Of a DNA stretch of 64,000 bases, positions 9,801 to 15,801 are shown piece by piece (the stretch's first letter is position 1; the number at the start of each line of letters is the position of its first letter). The DNA comes from CAXBCP01 sp047638395. Its GTDB lineage: Bacteria > Pseudomonadota > Alphaproteobacteria > MPNO01 > UBA830. The notes below the pieces were generated by a model, which was given only the letters and a program-made list of their open reading frames with translations, was not told the DNA's origin and ran no database searches. Location of the stretch: the NCBI GenBank assembly GCA_047638395.1, contig JBLIMV010000003.1, positions 62,001-126,000 of the forward strand, written 5' to 3'. A program made the translations under genes and the position numbers.

Positions 9801-10719
9801 CGACATTCCGATCAAGGGCCCAGTCAACGGACGATTCCACTGTATCCGTGCCTTCGCCATTCCGCTCAGATACCTGGTCGCGCGCATTATCGACGATATA
9901 CGTATCGTCACCGGCACCACCACGCATGTTGTCGCGGCCGTCTCCGCCGTCGAGCACATCGTCACCCCGACCGCCCTTCAGGTAATCGTTGCCGGATCCG
10001 CCTTCGAGGGTATCGTCCCCATCATCACCAGTCAGCCGGTCATTGCCCGCGCCGCCCTGAAGAATATCGTTATCGGCACCGCCATAAAGGCGGTCATTAC
10101 CTTCACCGCCAACGAGCGTATCTTCGCCGGCATTGCCGTACATTCTGTCATTGCCGGTACCGCCGTCGAGCGAGTCGTTGCCGTCGCCACCGTACATTCT
10201 GTCGTTACCGCTGCCACCTTCCAGCGTGTCATTCCCATCACCGCCGGACAATCTGTCGTTGCCGCTGCCACCTTCCAGCGTGTCATTCCCATCGCCACCG
10301 GACAGTTTGTCATGGCCACTACCGCCGACCAGCGTGTCGTTGCCATCACCGCCATTCAGGCGGTCATTGCCGGTTCCGCCGTCGAGTTTATCGTCGCCGG
10401 CACCGCCATACAATTTGTCATGGCCGCTGCCGCCATTGATCGTGTCGACACCGTCGCCGCCATACATCCTGTCATTTCCGGAACCGCCATCCATGCTGTC
10501 ATCGCCATCTCGGCCGTACATACGGTCATGGCCCGCGCCACCCGACATCTCATTATCAGCCTGATCGCCATTAAGCTTGTCGTTGCCGCGGCCGCCATTG
10601 ATCGCATCGGCCGAACTGGATTCTTCAGGCTGATCGCCGCTGATCCGCGCCTTGATCGTCTCGATCAGGCTGCGGATATAGTTGCTGAAGAAACTGCTGA
10701 AGCTGAAATTCCAAAACAT
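6808..10719 (-). CDS. large RTX (hemolysin-type calcium-binding repeat) protein, type I secreted
   Basis: Protein of 1303 residues, very acidic and essentially free of cysteine, built of GGxGxDxLx nonapeptides that bind Ca2+ and fold outside the cell. Residues about 36-270 are an unbroken block of some 25 nonapeptides. Then comes a larger unit repeated five times: DDTYxVD, then DTVxSS, then NVENLxLTG, then an ITGNxGxNxLTG stretch. Two FGDDTVTDF/ITLxG modules separate blocks. The last 100 residues, starting near TFVYEHLSDRGDTITDF, match a type I secretion target domain. There is no N-terminal signal peptide. No enzymatic domain is visible, so it may be an adhesin, surface-layer or matrix protein. 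No HlyB/HlyD/TolC genes adjoin it. Confidence 0.93.
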   Translation of the reverse strand: MFWNFSFSSFFSNYIRSLIETIKARISGDQPEESSSADAINGGRGNDKLNGDQADNEMSGGAGHDRMYGRDGDDSMDGGSGNDRMYGGDGVDTINGGSGHDKLYGGAGDDKLDGGTGNDRLNGGDGNDTLVGGSGHDKLSGGDGNDTLEGGSGNDRLSGGDGNDTLEGGSGNDRMYGGDGNDSLDGGTGNDRMYGNAGEDTLVGGEGNDRLYGGADNDILQGGAGNDRLTGDDGDDTLEGGSGNDYLKGGRGDDVLDGGDGRDNMRGGAGDDTYIVDNARDQVSERNGEGTDTVESSVDWALDRNVENLTLTGDGDIDGKGTSQDNVITGNSGDNVLTGDGGNDTFVFNAGFGDDTVTDFAAASDQIDVSGIWTGTFNDLMDAATEVGGNTVLSIDGGTITLNGIAKADLSVSNFPGVPEKPAAVTVDGDDGDNTLVGGEGDDTLNGAAGDDRLDGGEGADAMNGGTGDDTYIIDNAGDTVTEFAGEGDDTVQASISTTLDANVENLVLTGDEDLNGAGNAGGNEITGNTGANTLTGNGGNDVMFGGAGDDTLTGGDQFDTLYGGADADTLNGGDGGDHLQGDSGNDILNGEGGNDWMIGGKGNDTLNGGSGKDTLQGNDGDDILDGGADLDTMIGGAGNDTYVVDVAQDKVLESGGNGTDTVQSTIDWTLGDNVENLELTGAGDLAGSGNAENNMISGNDGANTLNGGEGNDTLTGGAAGDTFAVGLNFGDDTLTDFTPGTDIIDLSGAWGGSFADLMMATTDLGDRSVITLSEGTITLLGVAKSALTEADFVGVAVDVGAGDDVLEGTVVGEFIEGLEGNDTLNGGGGNDTISGGGGNDTLYGGDGDDIVAGGSGSDHVQGDAGDDTLYGNGGNDWMVAGEGNDILEGGDGVDRMFGNAGDDSLDGGTGRDTMTGGTGDDTYVVDHVADLVVENADEGNDTVRSSIDRALEANTENLELTGNADIDGTGNDAANIITGNDGANTLSGMDSNDTLNGGAGDDVLLGGLGEDVLIGGDGNDRMDGGAGVDTLTGGLGDDTYVVDGLEDLLVENAGEGFDTIESSVSWTLGANVEALNLTGNGNIDGTGSVLGETITGNAGDNVLTGNGGLDTLRGGDGADTLNGGDQFDALYGGTGNDVINSGDGGDHIQGDAGNDTLNGEGGNDWMLGGAGDDIVNGGAGRDRMFGNDGADTLFGGASEDTMAGGAGSDTFVYEHLSDRGDTITDFATNGQVDTLDLSQLMVNLGYTGNDAFGDGMVQLTQSGADTLVQIDGDGAGEASAPQTLVTLQNVTANDVDTGVWVV
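10201..10308. repeat. 54-bp tandem duplication inside the RTX gene
   Basis: Two adjacent 54-bp copies (10201-10254 and 10255-10308) differ at about five positions, while flanking nonapeptide repeats are far more diverged. Each copy encodes two nonapeptides. This suggests a recent in-frame expansion. Confidence 0.75.
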
Positions 10720-11256
10720 TACTACCTGCCTTACATGCTACTGACTGCTTGCGCGCCGTCGGTCTCCTGGACCTATTCGACCGCAAATCGATCTACTTGA
10801 TGCCGCAAACATATGTAAAACGGATTTTAAATACAAGTATTAAATCGAATAAACTCAAACTATCGTATTCAAACCTTATAAAAATTAGATCAAATTTTAT
10901 TTGTTACATTATATTTTGTTATTATATAAAATTTTATCTATCTTTTATTGTATTTCTTACCACCCAGAGCAACCGCCACTTCTGCTAGCAATCCAGCAAC
11001 CCCTGGCGTCTGCGGGGTGTCTATACCGACACCGGATTGGCCGCATTGGCCGATTTCGCCTGAGTATCTGCTAAATCCGTAAACAATTTAAAAACCATAA
11101 GCGTCAATCTGGCATCAACCAGTATCCACCATCCACGCCCTGTCCGGCGTCGTTTGCGTTGGTGATCTACATACAAATTCTTGTATTTGGCGAAATTCTG
11201 AGCCAACCTGCGCGCCATAAACACCAAACGGGCAAAAGCCCAAACGGGAGGAAATA
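10720..11256. other. long AT-rich intergenic region (RTX / TctC divergent promoters)
   Basis: About 537 bases between divergent genes. Roughly 10800-10970 is strikingly AT-rich against the GC-rich surroundings and contains many A/T runs such as AAATTTTATTTG. The right part returns to normal composition and leads to the strong ribosome-binding site of the TctC gene. An open frame of 79 codons in the AT-rich part has no convincing coding features. AT-rich promoter regions of this sort are typical binding sites for nucleoid silencers or of horizontally gained surface-protein genes. Confidence 0.6.
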
Positions 11257-12294
11257 ATGAAACATTCACTTATCACCGGCCTGACCGCGCTGGCGGCTGC
11301 GGGCTCTGTCCTGGCGGCACCGGCAGCGGCGGATGTCCTGTCGGACAAATACGCCGGAAAAACCATCACAATCATATACGGCTACGGCGCGGGCGGCACT
11401 TATGGCAAGACATCCATATTGCTGAGCCGGTATCTCGGCGACCATATTCCAGGCAACCCGACCGTTATCACCAAATCGATGCCCGGCGCCGGCGGGATGA
11501 AATCCGCGAACTACGCCTTTAACGCCATGCCAAAGGGCGGGCTCTACATGCTGATGCCGCCGGACATGTCCATGGTGTCGCAGGTATTACGGCCCAAGAA
11601 GGTGAAATACGATGCGCGTAAATTCACCTGGCTCGGCCGCGTTTTCGGCTCCAACAACCTGATCGCCACCCGCCGTGATGCCGGGGCCACGAATTATAAA
11701 GACGCCATGAAGAACGAAATCATCATGGGGTCGACCGGTAAGGGATCGCCGACCTTTATCGTCACCTCGCTGGCAAACGGCCTGCTCGGCACGAAGTTCA
11801 AGATTGTCTCAGGCTATAAGGGTTCCGCCCGGGTTCGCCAGGCAATGGAACAGGGCGAAGTCAAAGGCGTATCGCTTGCCTGGGCCGCCTGGAAAAACGG
11901 TCACCCACAGTGGTTCCAGGGCAGCGAATCCTTCGCAATCGGATTGCTCCAGAGCGGATTCAAGCGTTCGCCTGACCTGCCCAACGTTCCGCTTATCGGC
12001 GAGCTTGCGCAGGGCGCCAACGCCAAGGCGGCCGCGGACCTGATTGCGACGTCCAGCCTGATCGGCCGTGGCCTTGTAATGCCGCCGGGCACGCCGAAGG
12101 AACTGATAGAGCCTCTGCGCGCCGCTTTCTGGAAAACCGTGAATTCTCCTGAATTCAAGGCAGAAGCCAAGAAGTCCAAACTGCCATTGTCGCAGCTGCG
12201 CGGTGCCGAGATCCAGAAAACCGTCAATGAAATTCTGAACATGTCGCCGGTCGCGATCGAAACCGCCCAGAAGGCGATTTTCGGCAAAAAGTAA
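11257..12294 (+). CDS. TctC/Bug-family periplasmic substrate-binding protein
   Basis: A 345-residue protein with an export signal (residues 1 to about 25, cleavage near PAAA-DVL), then the tripartite tricarboxylate transporter receptor fold with a YGYGAGGTYGK segment near the N-terminus of the mature protein and VMPPGTPKE near the C-terminal lobe. A strong GGGAGGAA lies before the ATG. Family members bind organic acids, including aromatic and dicarboxylic acids. The membrane partners TctA and TctB are not adjacent; a terminator follows directly, so it is a single-gene unit. Confidence 0.88.
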   Translation: MKHSLITGLTALAAAGSVLAAPAAADVLSDKYAGKTITIIYGYGAGGTYGKTSILLSRYLGDHIPGNPTVITKSMPGAGGMKSANYAFNAMPKGGLYMLMPPDMSMVSQVLRPKKVKYDARKFTWLGRVFGSNNLIATRRDAGATNYKDAMKNEIIMGSTGKGSPTFIVTSLANGLLGTKFKIVSGYKGSARVRQAMEQGEVKGVSLAWAAWKNGHPQWFQGSESFAIGLLQSGFKRSPDLPNVPLIGELAQGANAKAAADLIATSSLIGRGLVMPPGTPKELIEPLRAAFWKTVNSPEFKAEAKKSKLPLSQLRGAEIQKTVNEILNMSPVAIETAQKAIFGKK

Positions 12295-12320
12295 CAACTT
12301 CACGCCAAACAATACGATAA

Positions 12321-12348
12321 GGGCCGGCAATATTCGCCGGCCCTTTTT
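12321..12348 (+). terminator. intrinsic terminator after the TctC-family gene
   Basis: Perfect 8-bp stem GGGCCGGC / GCCGGCCC (12321-12328, 12336-12343), 7-base loop AATATTC, then TTTTT. Confidence 0.92.
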
Positions 12349-12386
12349 CTATCTGCAGCCCCTTTTAGGCGGTGAAATAACCGGGA

Positions 12387-12728
12387 TCAGGGAAGATCGA
12401 CCCGGACAATAATAGCCGCGGTTGCGATCACTGCTTTGTCATCGCCCGTATCGGCAGGCACGTTCTGCCCGCCACTCACGGCATTTACCGTGATCTGGCC
12501 GTAAGGGAGCGTTTTGGCGACTGCCGCAGTATCCACCGCCGCGGGATCCTGGACACCGACCGTCACCTCCACATGCATGTCTTCGCGGGCAATATCGAGG
12601 GATTTGATCATGGTGAGCGAACTGTGATGGATCGCGTCCTGCACCGCGCGAACCGCCGCCTTTGTGTAGTCGCCGCCATGCAGGTCGTTTCCCATGCCGA
12701 TTTCCAACACCATGCGTTTAAGCGCCAT
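12387..12728 (-). CDS. Lin0512-family conserved hypothetical protein
   Basis: A 113-residue protein matching the Lin0512 family by its opening EIGMGNDLHGGDYTKAA and the run AVQDAIHHSSL. The family is widespread but has no assigned biochemical role. It is small, soluble and without signal peptide. It is divergent from the LigA/LigB operon with about 120 bases between, which suggests shared promoter space. Confidence 0.75.
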   Translation of the reverse strand: MALKRMVLEIGMGNDLHGGDYTKAAVRAVQDAIHHSSLTMIKSLDIAREDMHVEVTVGVQDPAAVDTAAVAKTLPYGQITVNAVSGGQNVPADTGDDKAVIATAAIIVRVDLP

Positions 12729-12848
12729 CTTTCATTTCCTTATTCGTTTACCGGCCTCCACCCTGCCCGTAACGGCGTCAAATCGCAAAACCGGGTTGCC
12801 CGCCACCAAATCCCGACTAGACTCCGGGCACACCGTGAAGGCAGAAAC

Positions 12849-13139
12849 ATGACCGACTACTGGATGAGCAAGCTTTTCTTCGATATTCAAGCGCCCAAGA
12901 ACCTGGCGAAATGGAAATCCGATCCCGAAAGCGTGCTGGAGGGCTATCCGTTAAGCCCCGAGATGCGCAAAGCAGTGCTCGCAGACGACCTCGAGACAAT
13001 CGCGCCCCACGTGAATGCCTATCTGCTGCGCTTCTATTTCAGTATTTCGGGGATGAAAGACGATGAACTGCTCGCCCGCCTGCATGCGATGAAGCCAGGC
13101 GCAGGCCCACTCAACGAGGGAAATACGCAACATGGCTGA
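12849..13139 (+). CDS. LigA-like small subunit of a class III extradiol dioxygenase
   Basis: A 96-residue helical protein resembling the alpha (LigA) subunit or LigA-like domain of protocatechuate 4,5-dioxygenase. The family pattern is seen in NLAKWKSDPESVLEGYPLSPEMRKAVLADD, given here only by its span at residues about 17-45. The ATG at 12849 follows GAAGGCAGAAAC. Its stop overlaps the start of the LigB-type catalytic subunit (13132-13139), implying coupled synthesis of a two-subunit enzyme. Confidence 0.82.
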   Translation: MTDYWMSKLFFDIQAPKNLAKWKSDPESVLEGYPLSPEMRKAVLADDLETIAPHVNAYLLRFYFSISGMKDDELLARLHAMKPGAGPLNEGNTQHG

Positions 13140-13965
13140 ATTCGTCGGCGCCTTTGCCGCCTCTCATGGCCCCCTTATCGCCCGCGAATGGGACGTCCTG
13201 CCCGAAGGGCCGAAAGCGGCACTGACCACCGCCTTTGACGAAACGGGGCGGCGTCTCAAAGCGCTGAAGCCGGACGTTCTGGTGATACTGTCGCCAGATC
13301 ACTGGGTAAATTTCTTTATCGATAACCTGCCGAGCTTCTGCATCGGTATCGGCGAAGAACATGACGGCCCGCCCGAGCCGTTCATGAAAACCGTCTATCC
13401 GCACAAAACCCTGCCCGGTCACCCCGAATTCGGCAGGCACCTGTTGGATACGGCGCTCCAGAGCGGGTTCGACCCGGCCCTATCGCACCGGCTGAAACTG
13501 GATCACGGGTTTTGTGTGCCCCTATGGCGCATGGGTGTCGACCCGGCACTGCCGATCGTACCAATCACCGTGAACCAGCTCGAAGAACCCCTGCCAACCC
13601 TGCGGCGCTGCATTGCCTGGGGCAAGATGCTGCGCCAGGCGATCGACAGCTACCCCGGCGACCTGCGTGTGGCCGTCCTCGGCACCGGCGGGCTCAGCCA
13701 TTCAATCGGCGAGCCGACGATGGGCGAAATCGACGAGCCGTTCGACCGGGTGTGTATCGACCTGTTCACCAACGCGGACGACGACGCGCTCGCAGACGGG
13801 CTCGAACGCGCGCTTGCGACCACCGGCAACGGCGCCGAGGAAGTACGCGACTGGGTCATTGCCCATGCTGTCGCCGGCAGCCAGGGGTTCGATCTGATCG
13901 ACTATACACCGATCCCCGAAGTCTATATCGGCTGCGGCATGGCAGAGTGGCTGCCCGCGGCCTGA
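13132..13965 (+). CDS. LigB-like class III extradiol ring-cleavage dioxygenase, catalytic subunit
   Basis: A 277-residue LigB-superfamily enzyme that should open a catechol-type ring next to the two hydroxyls using Fe(II) and O2. The iron ligands expected of the family are visible as H12 in ASHGP and the His in LSPDHW near residue 57; SHRLKLDHGFCVPL carries the usual acid/base histidine region. It overlaps the LigA-like gene by 8 bases and is followed after 2 bases by a dienelactone-hydrolase gene. Likely substrates are protocatechuate, gallate or methylated relatives; the sequence does not settle which. Confidence 0.87.
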   Translation: MAEFVGAFAASHGPLIAREWDVLPEGPKAALTTAFDETGRRLKALKPDVLVILSPDHWVNFFIDNLPSFCIGIGEEHDGPPEPFMKTVYPHKTLPGHPEFGRHLLDTALQSGFDPALSHRLKLDHGFCVPLWRMGVDPALPIVPITVNQLEEPLPTLRRCIAWGKMLRQAIDSYPGDLRVAVLGTGGLSHSIGEPTMGEIDEPFDRVCIDLFTNADDDALADGLERALATTGNGAEEVRDWVIAHAVAGSQGFDLIDYTPIPEVYIGCGMAEWLPAA

Positions 13966-13967
13966 GC

Positions 13968-14651
13968 ATGGGGAATTTTATCAATCTGGAATCGCCGGAC
14001 GGTCATCAATTCAGAGCTTACCTCGCCGCCCCGAACGATCGTCCGAAAGGTAATATCGTCGTCGGGATGGAGATGTACGGCGTGAATGACTACCTGCAGG
14101 GCGTCTGCGACAGCTATGCTCGCGAGGGGTATGCCGCCCTCGCGCCGGCCTTGTTCGATCGGTTTGAACCGGATCTAACGTCTCCCTATGACGATGCAGG
14201 CAGCGCACTCGGCAAAGACCTGTCCGCGCGGATCGATCATGCCCATACAATGATGGACGTGGAAGCCGCAGCGGCGCATCTACGCGATCAGTCTCCGGGT
14301 CTACCTACTGTGATAACAGGATACTGCTTCGGCGGAACCGTTTCCTGGCTTGCGGCCTGCCGCGGCACTTTCGATGCCGCCGTGGTCTATTATGGCTCCG
14401 ACATGTGTGACTACCCGACGGAGATACCGAACTGCCCCGTCATATGCCATGTCGGCGATCTAGACACAGCAGTGCCCCCGTCCGATGTCGCAGCATTTCG
14501 GGAAAAACGGTCAGAGCCTCTCTGGTATGTTTACCCGGGTGCCCTGCATGGCTTTGACAACGCCACGCGTCCGGTTCGCTATCACGCTGACGCTGCCGCC
14601 CTCGCGCGGAAACGGACGCTGGCGTTTCTGGCCGAGATTTATACCGGGTAG
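13968..14651 (+). CDS. dienelactone hydrolase family protein
   Basis: A 227-residue alpha/beta hydrolase. The nucleophile is Cys120 in GYCFGG, the acid is D164 or D166 in GDLDT, and the base is H194 in ALHGF, which is the dienelactone-hydrolase triad. Start chosen at the ATG two bases after the stop of the extradiol dioxygenase; an open frame reaching further upstream lies inside that gene and is not needed. Position in the operon suggests it hydrolyses a lactone or ring-cleavage product of the dioxygenase. Confidence 0.88.
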   Translation: MGNFINLESPDGHQFRAYLAAPNDRPKGNIVVGMEMYGVNDYLQGVCDSYAREGYAALAPALFDRFEPDLTSPYDDAGSALGKDLSARIDHAHTMMDVEAAAAHLRDQSPGLPTVITGYCFGGTVSWLAACRGTFDAAVVYYGSDMCDYPTEIPNCPVICHVGDLDTAVPPSDVAAFREKRSEPLWYVYPGALHGFDNATRPVRYHADAAALARKRTLAFLAEIYTG

Positions 14652-14721
14652 AAGATTTCACTCGGGTAAAGGCGCCCTCTTACCCGGCTCAAACGTGTTT
14701 CTCCCTCCGAACATAAAAAAA

Positions 14722-14744
14722 CCCGGCGCAAAGCGCCGGGTTTT
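14722..14744. terminator. two-way intrinsic terminator between dienelactone hydrolase and nrdB
   Basis: Perfect 8-bp stem CCCGGCGC / GCGCCGGG (14722-14729, 14733-14740) with a 3-base loop. It is flanked by AAAAAAA on the left and TTTT on the right, so it can stop transcripts from both convergent genes. Confidence 0.92.
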
Positions 14745-14775
14745 CTACCTGTGGGACTAGCACAGGAATCAGGCG

Positions 14776-15735
14776 CTATGCCCAAATGTCTTCCCAGGAA
14801 CCCTGGGTCGCGGCCTTCGAATATTCGGTCGACCGGTTTTCGAAGAAATTGGTGTGTTCCATGCCATTGAGCATCTCGTCCATCCACGGCAGAGGGTTTT
14901 TCTCCAGCCGGTAGATCGGCTGAAGACCCAACTGGGTGAGACGGCGATCAGCGATGTAGCGGATATACTGCTTCACTTCCGAACCGGCGAGTCCTTCGAC
15001 ACCGCCAAGCTCGAACGCAAGATCGATAAACGCATCTTCATGCTCGACCATTTCGGAGCAGGTCACGTAGAGCGAGCGCTGAAATTCCTCGGTCCAGATT
15101 TCGGGGTTTTCCGAAATAAAGGTGCGGAACAGCTTGATGATCGATTCCGTGTGCAGGCTTTCATCGCGTACCGACCATGAAATGATCTGCCCCATGCCCT
15201 TCATCTTGTTGAAGCGCGGGAAGTTCATCAGGATCGCGAAGCTGGCAAACAGCTGCAGGCCTTCGGTAAAGGCACCAAACACGGCCAGTGTCTGCGCAAT
15301 GTTCTCTTTGGTCGAGACATCGAACTTGTGCAGATAGTCGACCTTATCCTTCATTTCCTTGTAGTGAAGAAATGCCTGATATTCGGTTTCCGGCATGCCG
15401 ATGGTATCGAGCAGATGCGAATACGCGGCGATATGGACGGTTTCCATGTTCGAGAATGCCGCCAGCATCATCTGAACTTCCGTCGGCTCAAAGACGCGCG
15501 AATACTGCTTCATGTAGCAGTTCGCGACTTCGATATCGGACTGGGTGAAGAACCGGAAAATCTGGGTCAGCAGATTGCGTTCCTCTGCCGTCATCTTGTT
15601 GTGCCAGTCCTTCACGTCATCTGCGAGCGGCACCTCTTCGGGTAACCAGTGGACCCGTTGCTGCATCAGCCAGGCATCATATGCCCAAGGATAACGGAAC
15701 GGTTTGTAGACCGGATTGGCTTCAAGTAACGACAT
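14776..15735 (-). CDS. nrdB: class I ribonucleotide reductase, beta (R2) subunit
   Basis: A 319-residue R2 protein that houses the di-iron centre and tyrosyl radical used to reduce ribonucleotides. Iron ligands visible include D67, E98 and H101, and the radical tyrosine is Y105 in ETVHIAAYSH, spaced as in the E. coli enzyme; a second E-x2-H set lies at EMVEHED. It ends the nrdAB transcript at a two-way terminator. There is no ATP-cone domain at its N-terminus. A 66-base gap with a hairpin separates it from nrdA. Confidence 0.96.
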   Translation of the reverse strand: MSLLEANPVYKPFRYPWAYDAWLMQQRVHWLPEEVPLADDVKDWHNKMTAEERNLLTQIFRFFTQSDIEVANCYMKQYSRVFEPTEVQMMLAAFSNMETVHIAAYSHLLDTIGMPETEYQAFLHYKEMKDKVDYLHKFDVSTKENIAQTLAVFGAFTEGLQLFASFAILMNFPRFNKMKGMGQIISWSVRDESLHTESIIKLFRTFISENPEIWTEEFQRSLYVTCSEMVEHEDAFIDLAFELGGVEGLAGSEVKQYIRYIADRRLTQLGLQPIYRLEKNPLPWMDEMLNGMEHTNFFENRSTEYSKAATQGSWEDIWA

Positions 15736-15754
15736 TCTTCACTTCACTCCCTCG

Positions 15755-15776
15755 CCTTCTCCCCCATAGGAGAAGG
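15755..15776 (-). promoter_or_regulatory. intercistronic hairpin between nrdA and nrdB
   Basis: Arms CCTTCTCC (15755-15762) and GGAGAAGG (15769-15776) pair perfectly around a 6-base loop in the nrdA-nrdB spacer. No T-run follows, so it more likely affects mRNA stability or the subunit ratio than termination. Confidence 0.45.
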
Positions 15777-15801
15777 GTATTTTCCTCAACCGGCCGTCAG
15801 A

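Noticed and set aside
10033..10600. CRISPR-like regular repeats
   Set aside because: The periodicity is 27/54 bases of coding nonapeptides in frame, with no identical repeats and unique spacers.
8983..10800. Open frame of about 605 codons opposite the RTX gene
   Set aside because: It arises because the GGxGxD repeats leave few stops on the opposite strand; the product is a monotonous Val/Ile/Ala-rich repeat with no start signal, while the minus-strand reading is an unmistakable RTX protein.
10749..10988. 79-codon open frame in the AT-rich gap
   Set aside because: Composition-driven (Ile, Phe, Tyr, Lys) without ribosome-binding site or recognisable protein.
13512..13967. Upstream extension of the dienelactone hydrolase frame
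   Set aside because: Lies inside the LigB gene, is Arg-rich and unlike any hydrolase; the ATG at 13968 gives a normal-length enzyme.
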